From Coprobacillus sp. CAG:605 (GTDB lineage: Bacteria; Bacillota_I; Bacilli_A; RF39; UBA660), in assembly GCA_000433255.1 (NCBI GenBank), contig HF998236.1, positions 1-11,863 of the forward strand: 11,863 bases of DNA, read 5' to 3'. The notes below the pieces were generated by a model. It was not told the DNA's origin. It did no database searches and saw only the letters and a list, made by a program, of their open reading frames with translations. The translations under genes were made by a program, and so were the position numbers. This document shows positions 1-6,487 of the stretch, one piece after another; the stretch's first letter is position 1, and every line of letters starts with the position of its first letter.

Positions 1-232
1 TAAAAGTATAAGGCTTTTTCTTTAAACCAGCTTCATCACTAATAGGAATAGCGCTTGCTAAGTTAATACTAGAAGACTCCGTAAATTCAATATCGAAACA
101 AGAAGAATTAACAATATTTTTTTCTTTTTGTACAGCTGTTTTAACCCACATTTAGTAACTAGTACCAATAATAATACTTCCAATAAGAAGTATTGATATA
201 ACTATTAATATTATTTTATAAGATTTTCTCAT
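1..232 (-). pseudogene. Secreted/surface protein gene, partial, interrupted by an in-frame stop
   Basis: Read on the minus strand from ATG at 232, with an AGGA ribosome site 8 bases upstream, the frame gives MRKSYKIILIVISILLIGS and then IIIGTSY. This is a basic start plus a hydrophobic helix of about 19 residues. TAA follows at 154-152. The same frame then continues open to the window edge, starting MWVKTAVQKEKNIVNSSCFD and including a stretch like FTESSSINLASAIPISDEAG and PYTF. A hydrophobic helix ending in SY-x-x-W is a common start of anchored secreted proteins in gut Bacillota. From memory, the CF-D-I-x-FT, INL-A, P-Y-T-F pattern also belongs to that type of protein, but the function is unknown. 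The uninterrupted parent probably read SY-S-x-W, with a Ser codon (TCA) now TAA. An ATG lies immediately after the stop, so re-initiation is conceivable but would make a product without the membrane helix. A sequencing error is possible. The 3' end is outside the window. Confidence 0.6.
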
Positions 233-402
233 AAACTTTTCCTCGCTTTCTTATAGTATTACCAAAGTAAATAATTTTATTAATACACACGACCTATCAT
301 GTCATATGCTTACAATATCATAATACCACAAATTACTATATTTAGAAATAAAAATCTTTCAAAAAAAGTCTATTACCACTAAACCTTAATATAATAAAAA
401 TT

Positions 403-434
403 AAAAAAAGACTTCACTATTTAATAACTAGTCT
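403..434 (-). terminator. Weak rho-independent terminator after the YgjP-like gene
   Basis: On the minus strand AGACT and AGTCT can pair over a loop of about 16 bases, followed by seven T. The stem begins inside the last codons and the TAG stop. The five-pair stem is short, so efficiency is uncertain. Confidence 0.35.
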
Positions 435-1060
435 CTTAAAGCCCTACGGGCTTCTTTATAATTAGGATATCTAATACTTACTTCATTCCAAAATCTATTA
501 GAGTGATTAGCCTCTTTAAAATGACTAAGTTCATGTACTATAACATAATCTAATAAAGTTATATCTTTCTTTATTAATTCACTATTTAAAGTTACTATAT
601 TATTACCTCTATTACATACACCCCACCTAGTAGTCATTTTTCTAATTCTAATACTAAATTTAGGTAGATAATCAAAAAACTGACTCCAGTACTCTACTCT
701 TTCTTGATATATTCTTAGACATTCATCATGATAAAACTTTTCTAACATTTTTTCATTTTTAACAATAATTAAGTCATCTTCTAACTTATATTTTTTTATT
801 GATTCATCATATAAAATAGTATATTTCTTACCTAGATAGTAATAAAAACTATCTTTTTCATTTTGTTCTAACTGATGATTATACATTCTTTCTAAAGATT
901 TTCTATTCTTTTCTAAAATACTATTTATCTCACTTAAACTTACTCTCTTATTACAAGTTACATAGATATTTAAATCTTCTTTAACTCTAATATATAAGTT
1001 TTTATTATTTTTATGTTCAATTATTACTGGTACTTCTTGATTGTTTATTAATATGTTCAT
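428..1060 (-). CDS. YgjP/DUF45-family metal-dependent hydrolase (zincin fold)
   Basis: This 210-residue protein has the family signature in its C-terminal half: a TTRWGVC segment (about residues 143-149), a TLN motif (157-159), then DYVIVHELSHFKEANHSNRF. The last contains HExxH (His176, Glu177, His180) and a third likely metal ligand, His186, in HSNRFW. The N-terminal 100 residues are the usual beta-rich region. The length is slightly below that of typical family members. Family members are predicted zinc-dependent peptidases or hydrolases of the YgjP type, and the physiological substrate is not established here. The ATG is preceded by GAGGAGG at 1068-1074 with good spacing. The gene seems to be a single transcription unit, with its own extended -10 upstream and a weak terminator at its stop. 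It sits between unrelated genes, so context gives no functional clue. Confidence 0.9.
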   Translation of the reverse strand: MNILINNQEVPVIIEHKNNKNLYIRVKEDLNIYVTCNKRVSLSEINSILEKNRKSLERMYNHQLEQNEKDSFYYYLGKKYTILYDESIKKYKLEDDLIIVKNEKMLEKFYHDECLRIYQERVEYWSQFFDYLPKFSIRIRKMTTRWGVCNRGNNIVTLNSELIKKDITLLDYVIVHELSHFKEANHSNRFWNEVSIRYPNYKEARRALRD

Positions 1061-1078
1061 TTTAAAACCTCCTCAAGT

Positions 1079-1087
1079 ATTATAGCA
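1079..1087 (-). promoter_or_regulatory. Extended -10 promoter candidate for the YgjP-like gene
   Basis: The minus strand reads TGCTATAAT, a consensus extended -10 element, 18 bases before the ATG. No good -35 is seen, which is tolerated for TGn promoters. The predicted start of transcription would fall at the edge of the ribosome site and give a very short leader, which lowers confidence. Confidence 0.35.
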
Positions 1088-1135
1088 TGTTTTAGTTAGT
1101 ACCAGTTAATTTATATATTCTTATTTTTAATAGGG

Positions 1136-1990
1136 TTATTTATTTTCTATTTGCTTATTTTCATCAATATACTGGTAATTAAGTGCATTATCACTACTAA
1201 TTACTGATTTACCTAAATTTTTTTCAATATCATCTCTAGCAACTTTAGCCGCATGACCACCCATTTTAGCAATTTTTTTATTTTGTTCTAATCCATAAGG
1301 CATGTGTTCTTTAGCAAGTTCACGAGTAGCAATTTCTCCTAAGTCAGTAAGAGCAACTTCTATATCAGACATATTATCTCTTAAAGATTCTTTTCTAATT
1401 CCTTTATATGCTTTATACTCATTTGCTTTCATACCAGACCATTCTTTATATATTTCATTAGTAAGTATTCCATATTCATAATTTTCAGTAATGCCTCCTT
1501 CTTTCCATATATCAGTAAGTTTATTTCTATCTAATATTCCTTTTAATCTAGCTTCAATCCATTTATCAGAATATCCTCTTTTTCGATAATAATTAATTGC
1601 TCTTTTAATTGCTATTTCAGGATCAAATACTTCGTCAATTCTTTCACTACCTAAATTAGCTAACCACATTTTAAATGGCTCTGCTTTAGGACTAGGAATT
1701 GACTCAATAAGTCTTAAAATGTCATTTGTTTTCATGGTGTCTCTTAATCTCAATTTTCCATCAGGTGCTAACATTTTCAACTGACTACAATTTGTAGTCA
1801 CTTCACTGCCTTCTTTTTTTAGTCTTGATTTCAATACTGACCAGTATTTTCTAGCATCTTTTGGGTTTGCCAAAGCATTTACAACATCGACAACACTAAA
1901 GTAATAATCTTCTTTTTCGGTATCCCAAATACTTCTAATTTCTTTACCTTCAAATAATTCCACAATTGTTTCTAGTTTTTCTTGATTCAT
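1136..1990 (-). CDS. BRO-family protein with N-terminal Bro-N domain
   Basis: The protein has 284 residues. Residues 8-120 look like a Bro-N domain, the DNA-binding domain shared by phage antirepressors and baculovirus BRO proteins. Supporting segments are KEIRSIWD, YYFSVVDVVNAL, ARKYWSVLKSRL and PKAEPFKMWLANLG near residue 101. The rest is a helical, charged C-terminal region of the type often found in standalone bacterial BRO proteins, with GGHAAKVARDDIEKNLGKSV and SSDN near residues 244-267. The gene starts at ATG 1990 with AAAGGA about 10 bases upstream. It lies 170 bases downstream of, and on the same strand as, the Bro-N protein DinD, so they may share a transcript or be a phage-derived pair. 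No integrase, structural phage gene or attachment site is visible, so a resident prophage is not supported. A role in DNA-linked regulation is inferred from the family only. Confidence 0.8.
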   Translation of the reverse strand: MNQEKLETIVELFEGKEIRSIWDTEKEDYYFSVVDVVNALANPKDARKYWSVLKSRLKKEGSEVTTNCSQLKMLAPDGKLRLRDTMKTNDILRLIESIPSPKAEPFKMWLANLGSERIDEVFDPEIAIKRAINYYRKRGYSDKWIEARLKGILDRNKLTDIWKEGGITENYEYGILTNEIYKEWSGMKANEYKAYKGIRKESLRDNMSDIEVALTDLGEIATRELAKEHMPYGLEQNKKIAKMGGHAAKVARDDIEKNLGKSVISSDNALNYQYIDENKQIENK

Positions 1991-2160
1991 TACTTATCAC
2001 ATCCTTTCACTCAATATTTGTTATGTAAGTAGAATTTATTCAAAAATCACTATGTTTAGTTCTTTAAGCTCTTAGTATTTACTAAACATCTTTTAGCTCT
2101 TCTTTCATTTGATAATATGCTATTTCATTTAATTGATTACTATACATATCTTCATTCTTA

Positions 2161-2865
2161 TTATATTTCAGGTGTTGGCAACTTTTCTGGCATTATTCCA
2201 CCATTCTTCGCAATAACTTCTCTAATATTTTTTCCAATATTGTAGTGGGTTTGATTTGCTTCTTCTTCACCATAAATATTATCTTTTTTAAGCTTTGACT
2301 CTATTTGCGTAATTCTAAAAAGATTAGCAGCTAATTCTTCACTTCCCATATTATCTAGAATATCTTCACGATATCTTAATTTTTTTCTTTTAGCAATATC
2401 ATTGACCGTTTCACCATTATATAAGCCTTTATACCCAGCATTATGAAACTTATCGAAATTTTTAACACCACAATTTTTAGCAGTTTGATTTAAAGAATAT
2501 AATTCCCGCTTTCTTGTTTGAATGGCAAAGTAAGTTTTACATAATGATACCCTTTCTTTATTAGAGTCAGCATTTTGTATTATTAAATAACAAGCATATC
2601 TAGATAATTCATAATCTATTATGTTTCTCTTAACTTTATTTCCTATTTCAATTGTTTTATCAACTTGAACAAAATTATCATTAACAACTATTCCAGAATT
2701 TTCACAAGCTTCTTTTGCTTTATTTAATACCTTTAAGAAATTTCTCCAGTCTTTATATTCTAAAACTTTGGAAAGTTCCCTTGCATACCAATATTCATTT
2801 CCATATTCATCTATATGTTTAATATCTTCAAAAATTATTTCATTATATTTACTTATTTCGTTCAT
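2161..2865 (-). CDS. dinD: DinD-like protein (DNA-damage-inducible D), shortened
   Basis: The protein has 234 residues. Residues 5-115 form a Bro-N-like domain, with EYWYARELSKVLEYKDWRNF, ELSRYACYLIIQNAD and TYFAIQTRKRE. A DinD-type C-terminal part follows, with FHNAGYKGLYNGETVNDIAK, LDNMGSEELAANLFRITQ, THYNIGKNIREVI and GGIMPEKLPTP. E. coli DinD, which is LexA-regulated there and reported to inhibit RecA filaments, is about 274 residues by my recollection. Here about 25-30 residues seem to be missing between QTRKRE and SLNQTAKNCGV, and the tail after LPTP stops at once (PEI-stop). The family normally continues with a short KSIKQLE-type segment. The start is ATG 2865 with a strong AAGGAG site. 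A good promoter and a palindrome lie upstream, but I see no recognisable Gram-positive LexA box, so damage induction is not shown. The next gene downstream is another Bro-N protein. Confidence 0.85.
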   Translation of the reverse strand: MNEISKYNEIIFEDIKHIDEYGNEYWYARELSKVLEYKDWRNFLKVLNKAKEACENSGIVVNDNFVQVDKTIEIGNKVKRNIIDYELSRYACYLIIQNADSNKERVSLCKTYFAIQTRKRELYSLNQTAKNCGVKNFDKFHNAGYKGLYNGETVNDIAKRKKLRYREDILDNMGSEELAANLFRITQIESKLKKDNIYGEEEANQTHYNIGKNIREVIAKNGGIMPEKLPTPEI

Positions 2866-2898
2866 ATATTCTCCTTGTATTTTATTAATAAATTTAAA

Positions 2899-2908
2899 AC
2901 CATATGGT
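2899..2908. promoter_or_regulatory. Palindromic operator candidate upstream of dinD
   Basis: ACCATATGGT is a perfect 10-base palindrome between the predicted transcription start of dinD and its ribosome site. That is a usual place for a repressor operator. A binding protein is not known; either Bro-N protein nearby is a possibility by inference only. Confidence 0.35.
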
Positions 2909-2930
2909 CTTCTATTTGCAAACTAGTCAA

Positions 2931-2959
2931 ATTATATCAACTCTTAGTAAATTAATCAA
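2931..2959 (-). promoter_or_regulatory. Sigma-A-type promoter of dinD
   Basis: The minus strand has TTGATT (2959-2954), a 17-base spacer and a consensus TATAAT (2936-2931), about 65 bases before the dinD start codon. It lies just downstream of the pilus-operon terminator, so dinD begins its own unit. Confidence 0.65.
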
Positions 2960-2979
2960 GCAATTATTTAGTATTTTTC

Positions 2980-3004
2980 AAAAAAAGACAGCCCTTAAGC
3001 TGCC
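2980..3004 (-). terminator. Rho-independent terminator of the pilC-prepilin peptidase operon
   Basis: The minus strand reads GGCAGC, loop TTAAGG, GCTGTC, then seven T. The six-pair stem includes one G-U pair. The peptidase stop codon TAA lies in the loop, so the hairpin overlaps the end of the coding region. Confidence 0.75.
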
Positions 3005-3759
3005 AACATAATTAACTCTAAAACAAACCTTATTTGATTAGATAACATAAATGTAATTAAAACCCCCGTAATTAGAAAAGGTCCAAAAGGTATCTCTCTT
3101 TCTTGTTTCTTAACAACATAATAACTAGCGTAAGGCAAAGCCAAGAAAGAAGCAATAATTAAAGATACAAACGCTAATCTTAAACCTAGAGTACACCCAA
3201 TAAAGAAAGCTAACTTTATATCTCCCCCACCTAAAGACTCTCTTTTAAAAGCTTTATCTCCAAATAACTTAACTAAGTACATAAAGATAAACATTACTAA
3301 CCCTGATATAATTAAATATAATCCCTTTATAGTCCCTAAGAATACAAAATTAGTAATAATACTTAAAGTAATTGCTATAATTAAAGGTTCATCATTAATA
3401 ATTAAGTACTTAAAATCACTTACATAAATAATAATTAATAAAGAACTAATAATAATACTCATAAAAAATTCATAGTTAAAGCCATATAAATAATAAGATA
3501 ATGCAAACAAAGTACCAGATAATATTTCTATTAACATATAACTTATTGATAACTTAGTATGACAATTCTTACATTTACCTCTTTGTATAATATAAGATAC
3601 TATAGGTATTAATTCATACCAACTAAGAATATGATTACATTTAGAACAATGACTTCTTGGTACTACTATTGATTCATTATTAGGTAATCTATCTCCTACT
3701 ACCATATAGAAAGAGCCTAAAACGGCTCCTATTATAAACATATATACTATTATTATCAT
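2995..3759 (-). CDS. pilD: Type IV prepilin peptidase (PilD/ComC family)
   Basis: This integral-membrane aspartic protease cleaves the leader of prepilins (and in many family members N-methylates the new end). The 254-residue protein opens with a membrane helix containing GAVLGSFYMVVGDRLP (residues 11-26). A cytoplasmic zinc-binding loop follows with two CxxC pairs (Cys38/Cys41 and Cys63/Cys66) around LSWYELIPIVSY. Six to seven further hydrophobic helices follow. The two catalytic aspartates fit SDFKYLIINDE (Asp115) and GGGD (Asp180, the GxGD motif). The first motif usually ends IPD, and here it is IND. It is the second gene of an operon: its ATG overlaps the pilC stop TGA as ATGA, so translation is probably coupled. 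A terminator sits on its stop codon. No prepilin gene is in the window, so its substrates must be elsewhere. Confidence 0.92.
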   Translation of the reverse strand: MIIIVYMFIIGAVLGSFYMVVGDRLPNNESIVVPRSHCSKCNHILSWYELIPIVSYIIQRGKCKNCHTKLSISYMLIEILSGTLFALSYYLYGFNYEFFMSIIISSLLIIIYVSDFKYLIINDEPLIIAITLSIITNFVFLGTIKGLYLIISGLVMFIFMYLVKLFGDKAFKRESLGGGDIKLAFFIGCTLGLRLAFVSLIIASFLALPYASYYVVKKQEREIPFGPFLITGVLITFMLSNQIRFVLELIMLAA

Positions 3760-5465
3760 CCTGCAAGCTCCCCATACATATCAAACATAGGCACAATAAC
3801 TGCTAATATTATACCTCCTACAACTATTGCTAATCCCGCAATTAAAATAGGTTCAATCAACGCTTTTAAATTACTTACTATTGCTCTATGTTGTTCTTGA
3901 TAATATTGACTTACTTTATCAAGCATTTGAGCAAGTTCACCAGTTGATTCACCAGTTACAATCATATAATAAGCAACACTTGGTACTGCCCAATGATCTT
4001 TAAAAGCTGTACTTATTTTATCACCTCTAGCTATATTATCAATAGTTGTCGCCATAATTTCTTTATAAATTTCATTATTAGTTATCTTACTTAAAATATC
4101 AATACTCTCAGTAATAAAGACATTATTCTTTAATAACGATGCAAAAGTCTTTGTAAATACCGTAATCTCATTATATATTATTATATCTTTAATTACTGGA
4201 GTCTTCATAAGTATTACTTGAACTGTTCTTCTAAATGCTTTTATCTTCTTATAACAATATATAAATGTACCTACAACAGCAATAATTCCTAGTAACATTA
4301 CGGAATAGTTCTTCGTTAAGAAATTACTTAAATCAATAATAAACTTCGTTAACCCCGTTAATTTCATACCATTACTTTCATATATCTTCGTAAATTGTGG
4401 TACAACATATAAAATAATGAAAACAACTACGCCAATGGCAAATATAGATACAATTATTGGGTATGTTAACGCACTTACCATTTGTTTATTAGTAGAATCT
4501 ATTTCCGTATAGTAGGAAGCCATATCATCCAATGTTGCTTCTAAATCTCCCGTTGCTTCCGCTTCTTTTAACATATTAATTAATAATGGAGGAAATACTC
4601 CCGATTGCTTCTCTAACGCATTAGAAAAACTATTACCTAAGGTTAATTCATACGCTACTGCTTGCATAGTTTGTTTTTTAGATTTACTACCCATTTGATT
4701 CATTAAAATCTTAATTGAATCAGTTAAGGGAATACCTGATTTAATATAAGTAGATAACTGCGTTAGCCAGAATATTAAATCTTTATTCTTCCACCTACTA
4801 GGTAACATAGCTGACTCCCCAAAAATAAAGTCAATCCATTTATTATTTTCAATACTATATACTTCATATCCTTCATTTAAAAGGAAGGAGTTAACATCCA
4901 TTTTTGAAAATCCCGTAAACTTACCATTAATGAACTTACCATTTTGGTCTTTTACTTTAAAGAGATATACTTTAGGTTTTGTTGCTTTAGCAGCATCAGG
5001 ACTAGCTAATTCAATTTGTAATTTTCTTCTTGTCTCTTCTAAACGTTCTAACTCTTTTTGATAAATACCTAAAGCAATTTTTATCTCCCTAGACATTTCA
5101 TTTAAATCCATTTCAAAGAAACTCTTCTTCTTTGGTTTTAAAACTTTATCATTATCATCAAAACTTTTTTTAGAAAAAGCATCTTTCTTCGCGGTTGAAT
5201 CGTCAACTTTAGGATTAGCTAAACTAGGAAATAATGCTTTATAACAATAAACTATCCCATTAATACCCATAACAATTATTTGAATAAAACTAGCTAAAAG
5301 CTCAAAAATACCTACATAAACACAATAAAAAGTATCAGTTATAATATTACTATGCGGATCAAACGGTTCACGTGGTTTCTTTTCTTTCTTCTCTTTAACT
5401 TTCTTAGGAGGTTCAACTACTTGTTCGGGAATATTATTAATTGTTGGTAATATATCGTGATTCAT
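3756..5465 (-). CDS. pilC: Type IV pilus/type II secretion inner-membrane platform protein PilC/GspF with extra N-terminal region
   Basis: The platform protein anchors the assembly ATPase and helps build pili or competence pseudopili. Two T2SF domains are visible, at roughly residues 227-350 (FWLTQLSTYIKSGIPLTDSI, then GDLEATLDDMASYY) and 430-555 (FTKTFASLLKNNVFITESI, then TGESTGELAQMLDKVSQYY). They are separated by membrane helices, and a terminal helix precedes FDMYGELAG. The usual PilC start, a short beta domain beginning VYLFKVKDQNGKFINGKFTG, is only at residue 166. Before it lie a Pro/Lys-rich start (residues 10-40), a long hydrophobic stretch (about 46-80), an acidic/basic linker and a probable coiled coil (about 120-153). 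The total of 569 residues compares with about 400 for the family. The start ATG 5465 has an AGAGGAGG site, and a promoter lies upstream. No PilB ATPase, PilT or pilin gene is next to it. Confidence 0.9.
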   Translation of the reverse strand: MNHDILPTINNIPEQVVEPPKKVKEKKEKKPREPFDPHSNIITDTFYCVYVGIFELLASFIQIIVMGINGIVYCYKALFPSLANPKVDDSTAKKDAFSKKSFDDNDKVLKPKKKSFFEMDLNEMSREIKIALGIYQKELERLEETRRKLQIELASPDAAKATKPKVYLFKVKDQNGKFINGKFTGFSKMDVNSFLLNEGYEVYSIENNKWIDFIFGESAMLPSRWKNKDLIFWLTQLSTYIKSGIPLTDSIKILMNQMGSKSKKQTMQAVAYELTLGNSFSNALEKQSGVFPPLLINMLKEAEATGDLEATLDDMASYYTEIDSTNKQMVSALTYPIIVSIFAIGVVVFIILYVVPQFTKIYESNGMKLTGLTKFIIDLSNFLTKNYSVMLLGIIAVVGTFIYCYKKIKAFRRTVQVILMKTPVIKDIIIYNEITVFTKTFASLLKNNVFITESIDILSKITNNEIYKEIMATTIDNIARGDKISTAFKDHWAVPSVAYYMIVTGESTGELAQMLDKVSQYYQEQHRAIVSNLKALIEPILIAGLAIVVGGIILAVIVPMFDMYGELAG

Positions 5466-5487
5466 TAGGTCCTCCTCTATTATCTAG

Positions 5488-5515
5488 ATTATATCATAAT
5501 TATTATTTTTGTTAA
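5488..5515 (-). promoter_or_regulatory. Sigma-A-type promoter of the pilC operon
   Basis: The minus strand shows TTAACA (5515-5510), a 16-base spacer and TATAAT (5493-5488), followed by a strong AGAGGAGG before the pilC ATG. It lies in the 95-base divergent gap shared with the yqfQ-like gene, whose plus-strand TATAAT at 5538-5543 has no convincing -35. Confidence 0.5.
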
Positions 5516-5560
5516 ATCTTTTTACGTATTTTTTTCATATAATAATATAGGTGGTTATTT

Positions 5561-5860
5561 ATGTATGGAAGTAATTTAGGTGGTATCACTAATAATCTTA
5601 GTTTAACTAAAGTAATCAGTGGTATATCAAAAACTTTAAATATTGCTAATCAGGTTATTCCCTTGTATCAACAAGTTAAACCTATAATTAGCAATGCTTC
5701 TTCAATTCTTTCGGTTTTTAAGGAGTTTAATAGTAGTGACGATAAGGATACTACTCCAAGTCCAAGTAACAGCGTTAAAAGTACAACCCCCGTAGTAACA
5801 AACACTCTCCCCGAAAAAAAAGAGTTAGTAGCAAATGGTCTACCAACATTCTTTCAATAA
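5561..5860 (+). CDS. yqfQ: VrrA/YqfQ-family small protein
   Basis: This 99-residue protein opens with a Gly/Asn-rich MYGSNLGGITNN and has a hydrophobic amphipathic region at about residues 16-57 (TLNIANQVIPLYQQVKPIIS). A Ser/Thr/Pro-rich, low-complexity tail of about 40 residues follows. The N-terminal G-N-start, the mid-protein NIANQVIPLYQQVKP segment and the disordered tail fit the YqfQ/VrrA family. In Bacillus that gene lies a few genes from sigA and trmK, which supports the call. The molecular role of the family is unknown to me. An AGGTGG site lies 6 bases before ATG. It is the only plus-strand gene here, divergent from pilC, and its last 21 bases overlap the end of trmK. The codons encoding PEKKELVANG also hold the trmK terminator on the other strand. 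Confidence 0.65.
   Translation: MYGSNLGGITNNLSLTKVISGISKTLNIANQVIPLYQQVKPIISNASSILSVFKEFNSSDDKDTTPSPSNSVKSTTPVVTNTLPEKKELVANGLPTFFQ
5814..5847 (-). terminator. Rho-independent terminator of the dnaG-rpoD-trmK operon
   Basis: The minus strand has GTTGGTAG, an 8-base loop, CTACTAAC, then TC and eight T. All eight stem pairs form with one G-U. The left arm contains the trmK stop codon, and the whole signal lies inside the 3' coding region of the yqfQ-like gene. Confidence 0.75.
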
Positions 5861-6487
5861 TCTTTTTAAATCATGTTTTTCTTTAATTAGCTCTAAACGT
5901 TTACGAATATTTTTTTTCGGTATTTTTTGATAAATATCTTTATTAGTTTGAATTAAATACTCATAATATTCTTTTTTATCGGGTTTAGCAATACCATATT
6001 TCATAACCCTCAAGGGCCATTTACGTGGTGTTCTATTAAAGTAAGTTATGACATTATATATACCATGCTCTAATACTGTTACCTCATCTTGTAAGTAAAA
6101 ACCCATACTTTCTACATAATCTCTTAATTCGTACAAGTTATTATTCGAACTTAGAACTAAGTTTTCTATTCTTTCTAAACATCCCGTATTTAATATATCA
6201 ATAATGGTCTTAGTTCCCATACCACTTATAATTATGGTATCTAAATCATTTGTATTAACATTCTCTAACCCATTAGTTAAAATAGTTTTAATATCTAATT
6301 TAGCTTTAAGAATATTTTTTTTAGCTTGATTTAAAGCACTTTCTTTAATATCAGTAAGAATAATACTTTTTACTAAACTTTCTTTAACAAGATATATTCC
6401 TAGGTATCCATGGTCACATCCAATATCAATGGCCTGAGCTCCTTTAGGTACAAAGGATGCTACAGCCTTAAGTCTCTTACTTAGCAT
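5840..6487 (-). CDS. trmK: tRNA (adenine(22)-N1)-methyltransferase TrmK
   Basis: This Rossmann-fold methyltransferase uses S-adenosylmethionine to make m1A22 in the D-arm region of tRNA. The protein has 215 residues. SAM-binding motif I is AIDIGCDHGYLGIYLVK (residues 19-35), close to the family's DIGSDHAYLP. An acidic strand end, ILTDIKESALNQAKKN, is near residues 43-58. The family active-site strand is IIISGMGTKTIIDIL (85-99). The C-terminal region, including TPRKWPLRVMKYGIA, is the helical tRNA-binding part, here shorter than in Bacillus. Its ATG overlaps the rpoD stop by one base (TAATG), which suggests coupled translation. The order rpoD-trmK is conserved in Bacilli. The nif3-like gene that often follows is absent and replaced by the convergent yqfQ-like gene. 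Confidence 0.93.
   Translation of the reverse strand: MLSKRLKAVASFVPKGAQAIDIGCDHGYLGIYLVKESLVKSIILTDIKESALNQAKKNILKAKLDIKTILTNGLENVNTNDLDTIIISGMGTKTIIDILNTGCLERIENLVLSSNNNLYELRDYVESMGFYLQDEVTVLEHGIYNVITYFNRTPRKWPLRVMKYGIAKPDKKEYYEYLIQTNKDIYQKIPKKNIRKRLELIKEKHDLKRLLKECW

Noticed and set aside
152..154. Stop codon reassignment
   Set aside because: TAA ends several intact genes here (rpoD, the prepilin peptidase, the adhesin), so a changed code cannot explain the in-frame TAA.
1136..2865. Prophage remnant
   Set aside because: Two Bro-N genes alone do not make a prophage. No integrase, structural gene, att repeat or tRNA is seen.
2866..2990. LexA (SOS) box for dinD
   Set aside because: No CGAAC-N4-GTTCG-like site was found in the promoter region; the only palindrome, ACCATATGGT, does not match.
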